DNA of 64,000 nucleotides from Deltaproteobacteria bacterium (GCA_013151235.1 JAADIO010000005.1:1-64000); one strand, 5' to 3'; positions 17,101 to 26,806 are shown, counted from the first letter of the stretch. Notes: generated by a model from the letters alone, not told the origin. Made by a program: numbers and translations.

Positions 17101-17287
17101 CCAGGCGGCATTCCTCGCTCCCATGGCCCTCTCAATCTTCTGGGGCCTAACTTTTTCTACGATCCTGACCCTCGTCATCGTCCCCTGTTTTTTCGCCGTT
17201 GTGGAGGATGTGCAGATCTGGATCCGGAAAAAACTCGGGATAACAGTGGACTGGGCGGCGCGTGAGAAGGAACGGGCGAAGTTGTAG
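14165..17287 (+). CDS. RND-family efflux transporter, inner-membrane pump
   Basis: Proton-driven AcrB/MdtB-type exporter of 1040 residues, with two repeats of six membrane helices and large periplasmic loops. Visible are the N-terminal SVKNPVFVNLVLLLFVVLG helix, the YPGVSPEEIEK segment, and the TM4 proton-relay motif GIVVDDAIIIAEN with its paired aspartates. The second half has the matching GMVAMVGIVVNDSLVLLDF. It is coupled to the adaptor gene by an ATGA overlap. No TolC-type outer-membrane gene is nearby, so it must use one encoded elsewhere. Substrate is not predictable; hydrophobic compounds are the rule for the family. Confidence 0.93.
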   Translation: MTVGAFSVKNPVFVNLVLLLFVVLGITSFRSMPREVFPSVPLDMVTVTTVYPGVSPEEIEKIITIPEENALQGVDGINEIDSQSREGMSLILAKVDQDRDLKKVSQDMESALNRMDPLPDDAKSPVVQEIETRYPVINISVYGNTSEDVRREISDELEDRILEIPGVGEVLKSGYRDREIWVEVDPHRLDAYHLPISEVVLALKRRNLNLPAGILKGIRQEFLIRTVGEFRSTKEILDTVIRKGTDGGMVRIRDVADVKNTFEEASRFGRSNGARAITLIVTKQARGDTIKIADAVKKLKSDLESHLPAGAHLSLSQDNSQWIRNRLHTLYVNGSIGFILVCTILFLTLNWRIALFTALGIPFSFLGAFTFMKFFGMTINMLTLFSLIVVLGIVVDDAIIIAENVFRHLAMGKSPSRAAIEGTNEVVTPVFAAVSTTIAAFLPMLMMTGILGKFMRVIPIVVNFALIASLVEALLTLPSHLADFAPSTSRTRPLFGSGKRFRSYKRRFARALGWLLRRRYKVLLSLLLVTIVTGLIARYEIPFVLFDTNDIPSFIVQIETPEGSPLIRTEAVIARIEKRLLRFPKNEITTLSSLVGSHFDPSSGRTQTGTQLGQVMVELPQFNAENRVNGYQVLEKARRALRGISGIKKMEFVKIQAGPPVGKAVEVRIRGKELPVLRRLSGKIQAYLKTLPGTRDIQDDLEGGKKELIVRVDEKKAALFGIHVEDVALALKSYYGGIKTSEIHRKKDQIDVIVRMAPKFRSDYTLIKTLKVANASGELIPLSMVTKRSLQEGSGVIRRKDQRRTITVTADVDTGITTSSAVKKKIEKQFGTLAGTYPGYSFAFAGEQKEQMESVQSLIDAFLISIITIYIILGTLFRSFIQPFVVMIAVPFAFIGVIIGHLVMGISFGLLSMIGMVAMVGIVVNDSLVLLDFINKSRSAGMSRWRSIITATETRFRPIILTSLTTIAGVSTLAFQRTGQAAFLAPMALSIFWGLTFSTILTLVIVPCFFAVVEDVQIWIRKKLGITVDWAAREKERAKL

Positions 17288-17317
17288 ATTAAGATAACGA
17301 AAGGAGAGTAGAAAAGA

Positions 17318-18799
17318 ATGAAGGACCTGCAAGATCTGAAAATCCTGATCCGCTCTCACTACCCGATCATCTGTATCGAAACAGTGGAAGAAGAACGGGC
17401 TGAAAATGTGGTCGCCCGGGTGGCCGAGGAACTCTATCTCCCCCTTTTCACCTGGAGTGCAACCCACGGTCTGAAACGGACGGGCGAGAAACAACCGGCC
17501 TACCAGACCCGGAATCCCATCGATGCCCTGAACTTCATCGAGGCTTCCAGCCTCGACGGGATCTATCTCTTCAAGGATCTCCATCACAATCTGACGGACC
17601 CCCTGATTACCCGCAAACTCCGGGATCTCTGCGAGGGATTCCGTACACGGGAACGCTCCATGATCCTTACGGCGCCTTCCTTCACCTTCCCGCCGGAACT
17701 CTCCCGTGAAATTGCACGGTACGATCTTGCCCTGCCGGGAAGAGAGGAACTCAAAAAACTGGTTCGGGAAGTCATCCGGAAGATCACCGCCCAGGAAAAA
17801 ATCACCGTCCACATCGAGGGGAAAGACGGCAGCACGCTGATCAACAACCTGACCGGACTGACACTTACAGAAGCCGAACGGGTCCTTTACCGTGTCATTC
17901 TGAGGGACGGAAAACTCGATGCCGAGGATCTACCGGCACTCCTCTCTGCAAAAAAAGAAAAGGTGGAACAGTCGGGTGTTCTGGAATTTTATCCCAAGGA
18001 ACCCTCTCTCAGTGACGTGGGGGGAATGAAAAACCTCAAACACTGGCTGGCCATCCGCAAGGGGGCCTTCGGCGAAAAGGCGACACAATTCGGCCTCACA
18101 CCGCCCAAAGGGATCCTTCTCCTCGGTGTTCAGGGGTGCGGAAAAAGCCTGATGGCCAAGGCGGTGGCCCGGGAGTGGCAGCTTCCCCTTCTAAAGCTCG
18201 ATGCGGCACGACTTTACAACAAATACATTGGGGAAACGGAGAAGAACCTGCAAAAGGCAATCCGGCTTGCCGAATCCATGGCGCCCACCGTACTCTGGAT
18301 TGATGAAATCGAAAAAGCCCTGTCCGGCTCCGGCACGAGTGACGGAGACGGCGGAGTCTCGACCCGGATCCTGGGAACGCTCCTTTCCTGGCTCCAGGAG
18401 AAAACAGCATCCGTTTTCGTTGTCGCCACTTCCAACGACATTACGAAGCTTCCGCCCGAACTCCTTCGCAAAGGCCGGCTCGATGAGATCTTCTTCGTCG
18501 ATCTGCCCAATACAGAGGAGCGGGAGGCCATTCTCCGTGTTCATTTAGAAAAGAAAGCCCGTGATCCTGCGGATTTTGATCTTCCGGCGCTGGTTGAGGC
18601 ATCGAAGGGGTTCAGCGGTGCGGAGATCGAGCAGGCGATTATTTCCGCGCTCTATGCCGCCTTTTCCGGCCGAGGGGTACTCACCACGCAGGAGATCCTG
18701 AAGGAAATAAAAAGCACCTATCCCCTCTCGGTCGTCATGAAAGAAAAGATTGAAGCTTTGCGGGAATGGGCACAGGGACGAACGGTCCCGGCAAATTAA
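17318..18799 (+). CDS. Ycf46-like AAA ATPase
   Basis: 493-residue ATPase: a degenerate N-terminal half (1-230) and one AAA domain (about 240-470). It shows Walker A GVQGCGKS, Walker B VLWIDEIEK and the second-region-of-homology segment NDITKLPPELLRKGRLDEIFFVD with the arginine finger region, then the FSGAEIEQAI sensor-2 helix. The N-terminal IRSHYPIICIETVEEER is typical of the Ycf46 group, found in cyanobacteria, plastids and many other bacteria and linked to inorganic-carbon or photosynthesis regulation in cyanobacteria. The function here is unknown. A strong AAAGGAGAG site precedes the start, and it may be co-transcribed with the pump 30 bp upstream. Confidence 0.87.
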   Translation: MKDLQDLKILIRSHYPIICIETVEEERAENVVARVAEELYLPLFTWSATHGLKRTGEKQPAYQTRNPIDALNFIEASSLDGIYLFKDLHHNLTDPLITRKLRDLCEGFRTRERSMILTAPSFTFPPELSREIARYDLALPGREELKKLVREVIRKITAQEKITVHIEGKDGSTLINNLTGLTLTEAERVLYRVILRDGKLDAEDLPALLSAKKEKVEQSGVLEFYPKEPSLSDVGGMKNLKHWLAIRKGAFGEKATQFGLTPPKGILLLGVQGCGKSLMAKAVAREWQLPLLKLDAARLYNKYIGETEKNLQKAIRLAESMAPTVLWIDEIEKALSGSGTSDGDGGVSTRILGTLLSWLQEKTASVFVVATSNDITKLPPELLRKGRLDEIFFVDLPNTEEREAILRVHLEKKARDPADFDLPALVEASKGFSGAEIEQAIISALYAAFSGRGVLTTQEILKEIKSTYPLSVVMKEKIEALREWAQGRTVPAN

Positions 18800-18868
18800 A
18801 GAATAGCTGTAACGACTCAGGCCGCCGTATTCACGGACAGGGTTACGAAGGAAGACCATCCGGACGGA

Positions 18869-20890
18869 TCAGGCGGTCGCCCGTTTCCGATCCAGCAGTT
18901 GAATCCCCTCGATGATATATTCACTCTCCGCTTTCCGCTTCTCGGCATTCTCAAAAAGCGTGGAGACCATTTCGGAAACCTGCTGCACCATATCGGAAAC
19001 CCGTTTAAATTCTTCGGACTGGCTGACCGTAGCCTGTGCGACTTCCTCCGTAATCTGACGAATGCTCTCGTTGGCCTCGGCCACCACCTTGCTGCCCCGG
19101 TTCTGCTCCTCAATACTCCGGGTCATCATCTGAATCATCTCGTTGACCCGATCCAACGCCTGCGAAACGTTTTCCGTACTTTTGACCTGCTCACGGGTGG
19201 CATGTTCAATCTGCCGGGTCATCCCGAGGGAGGTCACGGCACTCTCCAGGATCTTGTTCAGGGCGGCCCCGGACTTCCGGGAAAGCTTCACCCCGGTTTC
19301 CACCTGTTGAGGGATGGATTGAATCTTGGCGGTCGTTTCCCGGACCTCCTCCTGCAAGTCGAGGATCATCTCCTCAATCTCCCTGGATGAAGCCTTGGTC
19401 TTGTCGGAAAGGGCCCGAATCTCACTACTTACCACCCCGAACCCTTTTCCATGTTCCCCGGCCTGGTTGGAGATAATTGCAGCATTCAGCGCCAAGACAT
19501 TTGTCTTTTCGTTGATGCTGTTGATCACCTCCAGGACCTCACTGATTTTTTCCGTCTTCCGGCCGAATCGTTCCATGATATGGACCGATTCCAGGACAAT
19601 GTCCCGGATCTCACCGATACCGGAAATCGATTTCCGGACGAGGGAGACTCCTTCTTCCGCTTCCCCTTTCGCCTGTTCGGAAAGAACATTCGACTCCTTC
19701 GCATGAGACTCCACTTCCCGGATCGACATCCCCAGTTCCGTTGTGGAAGCAACGGTCTTCTCCGCTGCTTCCCGAAGGCCGCTCACTCCACCGGCCACCT
19801 CGTTTAAGGCACTGGACATTTCGTGAACGGAAGAAGCGGTTTCCGTCACGGCACCGGAGAGCCCCTCGGCATTGGCTGCGACTTGAAGCATATTGTTCCG
19901 GATCTCCTCGGCCCGGGCCGAAAGATCACCGACAATCTTTGCAAAGGCCTCTTTCTGGTTCAGGAGCCCCTCAAAATTCCGTTCCAGTTCCTGATCCAAC
20001 CGGTTGATCCCGTCAAAGAGAGAGATGTTTGTCAGGGCCGTCGATCCCTGATCCGCCAGAATCTGCAGCGGAGAAAGTTTTTCATCCCGGATCGGTCTCC
20101 GACCGACCTTGTTGTCCACGGCAATCAACCCGATCGGCTTCCCCCGTTCCCGGAGTGGGATACAGACAAAAGAACGGGAGCGAAGTTCCGGGATCCGGTC
20201 ATAGGGAGGTTGAAGACGCCAGTCTTTCGACATGACCGTGATATCCTCCACACGGATGGTTTCATTCTTCACAATTGTTCCGGCCAGAGCTCCTCCGACT
20301 TTGTCCAACGGAATCTTCAGGGTACGCCATCCCTCCCCCTTCTGTCCCCGTGTCGCACGGCAGAGAAGGTTTTTCCGTTCGTCATCCAGAAGGAAGAGGT
20401 TGATCCGGTCAAATTCCAGGACGGAATGGGCCCCTTCGGAGATCAGTTCCAGAACCTGATCCCTGTCTCGGGACTGCTGAATATCGGCGCCGATCTGATA
20501 GAGATTGGTCATGGCGGCACTGAGATGATGGAAACGGCTCTCAAACTTTTCTTTCTGCTCCTCGATCCGGTCGTGGGCCCTTTTCAATTGCTCCGCCTTC
20601 GCCTCGTCCCGGTCAAAGGCCGCGCCAACCAGATACCCCGTCACCCCCATCACCATGGAGGTCCCGAGGGTCATATAGACAAAAAGTGCAATCTGATGGA
20701 CGGAACCGGAAAGCTCCGAAACAAAATACGGGATCAGGGCAAGATGAGGGGGACGGAAGAAAAAAGCGGAAATGATCAGCCATCCCAGCGGAGCACCAAA
20801 CCCCATCAGAACTCCATTAATCGGATAGGAGACCCTTTTCAGAGGAGACCAGATGGAAAAGAGGTCGTAGATATCCTTTTTTTCTTTCAT
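18869..20890 (-). CDS. Membrane chemoreceptor-like protein with GAF domain
   Basis: A 673-residue signalling protein. Two or three membrane helices lie near 30-110, a coiled-coil linker follows, then a GAF domain (about 145-300), then a long methyl-accepting helical hairpin (about 330-640). The hairpin tip reads INEKTNVLALNAAIISNQAGE-type, in place of the usual NLLALNAAIEAARAGE, so the CheA/CheW contact site is partly changed. No periplasmic sensor domain is evident; sensing is probably by the GAF domain. The start at 20890 follows GAGAGGG; an upstream ATG at 20923 is less likely. A TATAAT box (20960-20965, minus strand) lies about 70 bp upstream. No che genes are nearby. Confidence 0.85.
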   Translation of the reverse strand: MKEKKDIYDLFSIWSPLKRVSYPINGVLMGFGAPLGWLIISAFFFRPPHLALIPYFVSELSGSVHQIALFVYMTLGTSMVMGVTGYLVGAAFDRDEAKAEQLKRAHDRIEEQKEKFESRFHHLSAAMTNLYQIGADIQQSRDRDQVLELISEGAHSVLEFDRINLFLLDDERKNLLCRATRGQKGEGWRTLKIPLDKVGGALAGTIVKNETIRVEDITVMSKDWRLQPPYDRIPELRSRSFVCIPLRERGKPIGLIAVDNKVGRRPIRDEKLSPLQILADQGSTALTNISLFDGINRLDQELERNFEGLLNQKEAFAKIVGDLSARAEEIRNNMLQVAANAEGLSGAVTETASSVHEMSSALNEVAGGVSGLREAAEKTVASTTELGMSIREVESHAKESNVLSEQAKGEAEEGVSLVRKSISGIGEIRDIVLESVHIMERFGRKTEKISEVLEVINSINEKTNVLALNAAIISNQAGEHGKGFGVVSSEIRALSDKTKASSREIEEMILDLQEEVRETTAKIQSIPQQVETGVKLSRKSGAALNKILESAVTSLGMTRQIEHATREQVKSTENVSQALDRVNEMIQMMTRSIEEQNRGSKVVAEANESIRQITEEVAQATVSQSEEFKRVSDMVQQVSEMVSTLFENAEKRKAESEYIIEGIQLLDRKRATA

Positions 20891-21028
20891 AAAAGAATCC
20901 CTCTCATGAACAAGAAACTGCATGCAGTAAAATCATTGCCGGAAATGTTCTCTGTAATTATTATAGTGCAGGTTCCCGGATTGGGAAACATTTTTTTCGC
21001 AATTCCGGAAAAGCGGCGGAAAGCGGAA

Positions 21029-21331
21029 TCACACCTGACCAGGGGCCAGCAGAATCCCGTGAAAGGTCTTCTTCGTTTGATGGATTTTCCGGAGACGTTC
21101 CCGGTAATGAGGTTTCAGATCATAACGGATCTTTGCCAGGACATCCACCTCGTTCGTTGTATAGGCTACCCCCTCCACCTTCGAGGCCAGCGTGGGATCG
21201 GAGATTAAAAAAATCTCCGTCTCCAAGAGGTCACTGTAAATTTTCACGGCAAGACGGGAGCAGCTAAACTGTTCCGTCGTCATCGACAGAAGTTTCTGCA
21301 GCTGGTCGGGATCGGGCTCATAAGTTTTCAT
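21029..21331 (-). CDS. Small conserved-looking protein of unknown function
   Basis: 100 residues, soluble, mixed helix and strand, with no motif I recognise. The start ATG has AAGGA eight bases upstream and lies inside the lptE 3' end (14-bp overlap), so translation is probably coupled to lptE. The overlap and normal codon use support a real gene. It could be a regulator or accessory protein of the LPS-assembly/leuS operon, but nothing in the sequence shows this. Confidence 0.65.
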   Translation of the reverse strand: MKTYEPDPDQLQKLLSMTTEQFSCSRLAVKIYSDLLETEIFLISDPTLASKVEGVAYTTNEVDVLAKIRYDLKPHYRERLRKIHQTKKTFHGILLAPGQV

Positions 21332-21857
21332 TGCTCAGTCCTTCATTCACCTGATCCAGCAGATGACGGACCACATCTTCGGCAAAGTCGACGGCCCCGG
21401 ACTTGAGTGCCTTGGCCTCCGCCTGTTCGTTCTGCTCCAGGATGCTTGAGGCAAAGTATTCCTCACGAAGTTGAGCGGAAGGATGCCGGAAGAGAATTTT
21501 CCCCTCCCGGTTTTTCAGCGTGAGTTGAACGATCACGGAAAGGCGGTATTCACTGACGGTACTGGCAGCCGTTCGGGAAACGGACCCGTTGGAATATCCG
21601 ACGATCCGTCCCTCCAGGATCTTGTCCGCACGGGGTTTTTCGACGACCAACACTCCGGCCCGGTTGAATTCGCGGATCACGGCACGGGTGATCACGGTCT
21701 GAATGTTCGGTTCGGAAGATTCATTCACGAAGATCGGAACGGCCACCGTACCGAATGCCGTGGGGGAAAGCGGACCGGCACCGGGATGATAGCCACAATT
21801 TGAAAAAACCGTAACGCACAACAATATCAAAGCAATTCGCATCGAATGTAAAGACAT
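21318..21857 (-). CDS. lptE: LPS-assembly lipoprotein LptE
   Basis: Outer-membrane lipoprotein that plugs and supports LptD during lipopolysaccharide delivery to the cell surface. Signal peptide 1-20 and the lipidation cysteine in FSNCGYHPG (Cys21) are visible, followed by the typical LptE opening (CGYHP, then VAVPIFVNESSEPNIQ, and RAVIREF). The 179-residue length is normal. It lies 33 bp downstream of leuS; a leuS-lptE order is very common in Gram-negatives and supports the call. Confidence 0.9.
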   Translation of the reverse strand: MSLHSMRIALILLCVTVFSNCGYHPGAGPLSPTAFGTVAVPIFVNESSEPNIQTVITRAVIREFNRAGVLVVEKPRADKILEGRIVGYSNGSVSRTAASTVSEYRLSVIVQLTLKNREGKILFRHPSAQLREEYFASSILEQNEQAEAKALKSGAVDFAEDVVRHLLDQVNEGLSNENL

Positions 21858-21890
21858 GGCTATCTCACAGACACGGAAGGAATGGTTTTT

Positions 21891-24371
21891 TCAGATGACA
21901 ATATTCACCAGCTTCCCCGGCACCACGATCACCTTCCGGATCTCCTTCCCCCCCGTCAATTCACGAATTCTGGGATCGCTCAGAGCGGCCTCTTGCAGGA
22001 CCTCCCGGGGAGAATCGGCCGGAACCCGGATCCGGCTTCTCAGCTTCCCCCGGATCTGAACAACCACGGTGATCTCCTCTTCTTTTGCAATCGTCTCATC
22101 GAAGTCCGGCCAACGGGCAACTCCAATCCCCCCGGCGTGCCCTAAGACCTCCCACATCTCTTCGGCGATATGGGGCGCAAAAGGAGAGAGAAGCAGCGTC
22201 AGAGACTCCAGCGATTCCCGCAAAACGGGGAGCATCGTATCCTCGATCTTTTCTTCCCGCAGGGGGTTCAAGAAATTCACAAATTCCATGATCGAGGCAA
22301 TCGCCGTATTAAAATGGAAGCGACCGTCCAGATCATGAGTCACCTTCCGAATCGTCTGATGGGTTTTGCGCCGAAGGATCGTCCAGGATTCCGGGAGAGA
22401 ATCCGGAATTGCACACTCCCGGCCGAGGTTGGAAAGTCGATCGGCAAAGTGTCCCACCAGCCGCCAGACGCGATGCAGAAAACGGTTGGCCCCTTCCACT
22501 CCCTGGTCGCTCCATTCGAGGTCTTTCTCCGGCGGTGCGGCAAAAAGGATAAAGAGCCGGGCCGTGTCGGCGCCGTACTTTCCAATCAGGAAGTCCGGAT
22601 CGACCACGTTCCCCTTCGACTTGCTCATCTTGGCGCCGTCCTTGATCACCATCCCCTGCGTCAGCAGGTTGATAAAAGGCTCATCCGCGGAGACGAGCCC
22701 GAGATCCCGCAACACTTTGACGAAGAAGCGGGAATAGAGGAGGTGCATCACGGCATGCTCGATCCCCCCGATGTACTGATCCACCGGCATCCAGTAACCG
22801 GCTTCCTCTTTATCGAAAGGAGCCCCCTCCCGCCGGCGTGAGGCATAACGGAGAAAATACCAGGAGGATTCCACAAAGGTATCCAGGGTATCGGTCTCCC
22901 GCCGGGCCGGTTGTCCGCATCGCGGGCAGGAGGCCCGGACGAAGCGATCATGGGAAACAAGAGGGGATCCCCCTTCCCCCGTCAATTTCACATCCTCGGG
23001 GAGGAGAACGGGAAGTTCCGCATCCGGAACCGGGACCTCGCCGCAGGCGTCACAATAGAGGATGGGAATCGGTGCTCCCCAGTAGCGCTGCCGTGAGATT
23101 CCCCAGTCCCGGAGACGGTAGTTGACCGTTCGGTCTCCGATCCCGAGCCGTTTCACTTCTTCGGCAATCCGCTCCTTCGCCTCTTCACTGGGAAGACCGG
23201 AAAATTTGCCGGAATCAACCAGCACCCCGGGCGCCGTATAGGCCTCGGTCATTTCTTCCACCGTCAGCGTCGTATCGGGAGGCTGAATGACCACCTTCAT
23301 GGAGATCTGATATTGCCGGGCAAACTCGAAGTCCCGCTGATCATGGGTCGGAACGGCCATAACCACGCCCGTGCCGTAATCCATGAGAACGAAATTCGCC
23401 AGGTAGATCGGGATCTTCTCACCCGTCATCGGGTGGATCGCGTAGGAGCCGGTAAAGACCCCTTCTTTCTCCAGGTCCTCCGAAGTCCTTTCCATACGGT
23501 CGACCTTTTTCATCCGCTCCACAAAGTCCTCAACGACCGCCTTCTGTTCCGGCATCACCAGGGAGGAAACCCTGGGGTGTTCCGGGGCCATACTCATGAA
23601 GGTCACACCAAAGAGGGTGTCGGGACGGGTCGTGAAAATACGGAGAGGTTCATCGGATCCCTCCACGCCGAATTCCACCTCTACGCCGTAGCTCTTGCCA
23701 ATCCAGTTCTTCTGCATCGTAAGGACCCGTTCCGGCCATCCCGGCAGATTGTCGCACCCTTCAAGCAATTCATCGGCATAGTCGGTGATCCGGAAAAACC
23801 ATTGAGGGAGTTTCTTCTGCACAACCTCTGAATCACAACGCCAGCAGCAATCATTCTCTACCTGTTCGTTGGCCAGCACGGTTTGACAGGATTCACACCA
23901 ATTGACGGAAGACTCCTTTCTGTAGACCAGTCCCTTTTCCCTCATCTTCAGAAAGAACCATTGTTCCCACCGGTAATAGTCGGGATCACAGGTGGCCACC
24001 TCCCGGCCCCAGTCATAGGAAAGACCGATCCGTTTCAGTTCGTTGCGCATATAGTCGATATTTTCATAGGTCCAACGGGCGGGATGAACCCCATGCTTGA
24101 TCGCCGCATTCTCCGCCGGCATGCCGAAGGCATCCCACCCCATGGGATGCAGGACGTTGTATCCCCGGAGCCTCCGGAAACGGGCAATAACATCCCCGAT
24201 GGAATAGTTCCGGACATGTCCCATATGAACCCTGCCGGAAGGGTAAGGAAACATCTCCAGGACATAACATTTCTCTTTTTCCGGGTCGGGATCAGCCCGG
24301 AAGCACCCTTCTTTCTCCCAGGTCCTCTGCCATTTTTTTTCCACTTCCGACGGTTGATAATCGAGTTTCAC
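21891..24371 (-). CDS. leuS: Leucyl-tRNA synthetase
   Basis: Class I aminoacyl-tRNA synthetase that charges tRNA-Leu, 826 residues. The HIGH-type motif is HMGH in [15 protein letters not shown] (near 50), and the KMSKS loop is [14 protein letters not shown] (near 575). The CP1 editing domain lies in between, with a typical T-rich [10 protein letters not shown]. The start is GTG at 24371 with GAGGAG seven bases upstream. A divergent gene starts at 24571; the 199-bp gap includes a 16-bp perfect inverted repeat (CCCCTGC-GT-GCAGGGG, 24477-24492) that could be a shared operator. Confidence 0.97.
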   Translation of the reverse strand: MKLDYQPSEVEKKWQRTWEKEGCFRADPDPEKEKCYVLEMFPYPSGRVHMGHVRNYSIGDVIARFRRLRGYNVLHPMGWDAFGMPAENAAIKHGVHPARWTYENIDYMRNELKRIGLSYDWGREVATCDPDYYRWEQWFFLKMREKGLVYRKESSVNWCESCQTVLANEQVENDCCWRCDSEVVQKKLPQWFFRITDYADELLEGCDNLPGWPERVLTMQKNWIGKSYGVEVEFGVEGSDEPLRIFTTRPDTLFGVTFMSMAPEHPRVSSLVMPEQKAVVEDFVERMKKVDRMERTSEDLEKEGVFTGSYAIHPMTGEKIPIYLANFVLMDYGTGVVMAVPTHDQRDFEFARQYQISMKVVIQPPDTTLTVEEMTEAYTAPGVLVDSGKFSGLPSEEAKERIAEEVKRLGIGDRTVNYRLRDWGISRQRYWGAPIPILYCDACGEVPVPDAELPVLLPEDVKLTGEGGSPLVSHDRFVRASCPRCGQPARRETDTLDTFVESSWYFLRYASRRREGAPFDKEEAGYWMPVDQYIGGIEHAVMHLLYSRFFVKVLRDLGLVSADEPFINLLTQGMVIKDGAKMSKSKGNVVDPDFLIGKYGADTARLFILFAAPPEKDLEWSDQGVEGANRFLHRVWRLVGHFADRLSNLGRECAIPDSLPESWTILRRKTHQTIRKVTHDLDGRFHFNTAIASIMEFVNFLNPLREEKIEDTMLPVLRESLESLTLLLSPFAPHIAEEMWEVLGHAGGIGVARWPDFDETIAKEEEITVVVQIRGKLRSRIRVPADSPREVLQEAALSDPRIRELTGGKEIRKVIVVPGKLVNIVI

Positions 24372-24570
24372 CGTAACTCCTCGTTTCCCGCGTATTGATT
24401 TACAGATAATCCCGTTGCAAGCCTTTGTAAAGATTTCTTAACATAGCCTCCTGACTTTTTCAAGGGAAAAGCCCTTCCCCTGCGTGCAGGGGATGTGCTA
24501 TGCTGAAAAGATAAAGGTTATCATAAGGTCTTACTCTCCAACAAAGAAATTTCCCCGCTGAGGTGTTGCA

Positions 24571-25605
24571 ATGAAAGCCATGATCCTGGCTGCCGGGATG
24601 GGAGAACGTCTCCGACCGCTGACGAATGAGATCCCGAAACCGTTGGTCCCCGTCCTGAACCGTCCCCTCATTGAGTACAACCTTTCCCTATTGCAACGGC
24701 ACGGCATCCGGGAGGTCGCCGTCAACCTCCACTATTTAGGGAAAATGATCCGTGACCACCTCGGGGACGGAAGCCGCTTCGGGTTAAAGATCCATTATTC
24801 CGAGGAACCGGATCTTCTCGGGACCGGAGGAGCCATCAAGAAGCTTCGTTCTTTTTTCGGGACCAAGCCATTCTTGGTAATCAACGCGGATATCCTCATC
24901 GACATCGACCTGAAGGACCTGGTCCTCTTTCATCGCTCACGGAAAGCCTTCGCCACGATGATCCTCCGACCCAATCCGGATGCCGTCCGGTATGGAACCA
25001 TCGAAACCGACAACACCGGCCGAATCCGGGAATTCTTGGGCAAGGTAAGGACTTCCGAGACCGGCCTGACTCCCTGGATGTTCACGGGGGTCCATCTCTT
25101 TCATCCTTCTGTTTTAGACACGATGCCGGAGAAAGAACGTTTTTGTATCAATCGGGATGTCTACGCCCACTGGATCCGAAGCAACAAAGCCTGTTACGGA
25201 TACGTCTACAAGGGATACTGGGAGGACCTGGGCACGATGGAAGACTACCTCCGGGCCAACCTGGCGATGGTACGACGTACAGGAGTATCGGAGATTGTCC
25301 GGTCGGAGGTACAGGCCGAGGAAGGAGTGATCCTGAATCCTCCCTGCCTGATCGGCGCGGGAACCATGATCGGGAAAGACGCCGTCGTCGGTCCGGATGT
25401 GGTCATCGGAAAGGATTGCCGGATCGGAGAAGGAGCGAAGATCACGGAATCGATCCTCTGGGATGGAGCGGCTCTCCCGGCCGGGGCAAAGATACACCAC
25501 AAGATCATTACACGTTTTCAGCAGGTTACCCTGCAAACCGATGAAGAAGCCAGCCCCCCGGATGATCCGGCGGTCAAAGCCCCCGCCATACACAAATCTC
25601 CATAA
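24571..25605 (+). CDS. Sugar-nucleotide pyrophosphorylase (mannose-1-phosphate guanylyltransferase-like)
   Basis: Makes an NDP-sugar from NTP and a sugar 1-phosphate. The nucleotidyltransferase domain (about 1-230) starts with LAAGMGERLRPLTNEIPKPLVPV, the pyrophosphorylase signature. A C-terminal left-handed beta helix (about 250-315) shows hexapeptide repeats such as IGAGTMIGKDAVVGPDVVIG. Closest in character to ManC/GMPP and glucose-1-phosphate transferases. Donor base and sugar cannot be fixed. The ATG has a GAGGTG site. It is monocistronic, divergent from leuS and convergent with the YkgJ-family gene 9 bp away. Confidence 0.87.
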   Translation: MKAMILAAGMGERLRPLTNEIPKPLVPVLNRPLIEYNLSLLQRHGIREVAVNLHYLGKMIRDHLGDGSRFGLKIHYSEEPDLLGTGGAIKKLRSFFGTKPFLVINADILIDIDLKDLVLFHRSRKAFATMILRPNPDAVRYGTIETDNTGRIREFLGKVRTSETGLTPWMFTGVHLFHPSVLDTMPEKERFCINRDVYAHWIRSNKACYGYVYKGYWEDLGTMEDYLRANLAMVRRTGVSEIVRSEVQAEEGVILNPPCLIGAGTMIGKDAVVGPDVVIGKDCRIGEGAKITESILWDGAALPAGAKIHHKIITRFQQVTLQTDEEASPPDDPAVKAPAIHKSP

Positions 25606-25614
25606 CGGAAGGCC

Positions 25615-26385
25615 CTATCCCTCCGGCTCAGGTGCATCATTTCCGAAAAGCCTTTCCCGGAGCCAGCGAAGACCGAACTGCAGGAGAGCGACATCATCTT
25701 CCCGCATCTTTTCCACCTCTTCCGGATCGACTTTGAATTTCTCCAGGAAAGAGCTGTCAAAGACAAAACGCCGGAAGCTGTCAATATCGTAACTGACCAT
25801 ATAGAAGAGTTGCAAAGAACGGTCCGTCGCCTGGGCGAGACCCAACGCTTTTTTGCGGAGAAGGATCTCCATCCACTCCCGGTTCATCCGGTCATAGAGC
25901 TCCGCCTCCTGATCTTCCCGCCAACTATTGACGGTCCATTTCGTATCTTCTTCAAATCCCCGGCAATGATCCTCCCGGATAAAAAAGTAAAAGTCTTCCT
26001 GATCCTTCACGGGGGCCCGTTTCATGGCGGCAAAACCGATGGGATAATAACGGCAGGTCGCGGGACGGTCGGTGTAAAGGGTGCAGCCGTCCGGAGAGAC
26101 GAAGGGACAGCTATGGATCTCATCTTCGTTCATCTTCAGAATCACAACCGGCAGGTCGGTCTTCTCCAGCTCCTGGGGAAAGGTGTAACGTTCCAGGAAC
26201 GCCTCCGAAGAAATTCCAAGCCGGTTCTTCATCCGGACGATGTCGTAGGGAGTGAGATAGATCCGGATCTCGCTACAGCATTTATTGAAGCAGGAGATCC
26301 CTTTGTGACAAAGGAATTGAAATGAGCTTTCACCGCTCAGTTTCAGGGGCTGAATGACTTTGTCTGAGGGAACCTTGTTTTTCAT
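25615..26385 (-). CDS. YkgJ-family cysteine cluster protein
   Basis: 256-residue cytoplasmic protein with a cysteine cluster typical of UPF0153/YkgJ (Zn or Fe-S binding): Cys26, Cys32, Cys36, Cys37 in CHKGISCFNKCC, followed by HSCPFVSPDGCTLYTDRPATCRYYP. The start at 26385 has AAGGAAGA; the larger frame upstream begins with non-conserved sequence. Biochemical role unknown; some relatives are suggested to bind metal clusters. It ends the long fab-rnc-cvpA gene string. A second member of the family lies at 59731-60162. Confidence 0.8.
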   Translation of the reverse strand: MKNKVPSDKVIQPLKLSGESSFQFLCHKGISCFNKCCSEIRIYLTPYDIVRMKNRLGISSEAFLERYTFPQELEKTDLPVVILKMNEDEIHSCPFVSPDGCTLYTDRPATCRYYPIGFAAMKRAPVKDQEDFYFFIREDHCRGFEEDTKWTVNSWREDQEAELYDRMNREWMEILLRKKALGLAQATDRSLQLFYMVSYDIDSFRRFVFDSSFLEKFKVDPEEVEKMREDDVALLQFGLRWLRERLFGNDAPEPEG

Positions 26386-26479
26386 AGAATCTTCCTTTTT
26401 GAATGGATGAAGCCGTGTTCCGGACAACTCCCGGGAATCCCGGAAAAGCGGACAATCCCAGGGAAACAGGCAAAAAGAA

Positions 26480-26773
26480 CTATTTTCCCACAGGCGGGAG
26501 AAAATCAGGGTTGATCTTATAAACCTTCCGAAAAGATTCCCGAGCCGCGGGGTAATCTCCCATCTCCTGCTCAAAATAGCCGAGATAATAGTAGAGGGCG
26601 GCATTGTCCGGTTCCTGCGGCGCCATCGACTTCAAAGCGGCCACGGCGCCGGCCCGGTCACCGCGGTAATACTGCCGGAGGACCTGCTGAAGACCGGACG
26701 CGTCGGCATGGAGGCTTACCTGTATCGCCGGCAGAATCAAGAGTATAGCCAGGCACAGAAGTATTTTTTTCAT
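26480..26773 (-). CDS. Exported small TPR protein
   Basis: 97 residues: an N-terminal signal peptide (1-24, MKKILLCLAILLILPA) and about two tetratricopeptide repeats (ALYYYLGYFEQEMGDYPAARESF and flanks). It probably sits in the periplasm as a protein-interaction scaffold. The start has GGGAGGTG. It is 33 bp downstream of cvpA. Specific role not predictable. Confidence 0.75.
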   Translation of the reverse strand: MKKILLCLAILLILPAIQVSLHADASGLQQVLRQYYRGDRAGAVAALKSMAPQEPDNAALYYYLGYFEQEMGDYPAARESFRKVYKINPDFLPPVGK

Positions 26774-26806
26774 CGTAACACCTCCCGGAAGTTCAAATCT
26801 CTTCGT

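Noticed and set aside
24477-24492. 16-bp perfect inverted repeat in the leuS/nucleotidyltransferase gap as a terminator
   Set aside because: The loop is only two bases and both genes point away from it; a protein-binding site is more likely, but the evidence is too thin for a separate call.
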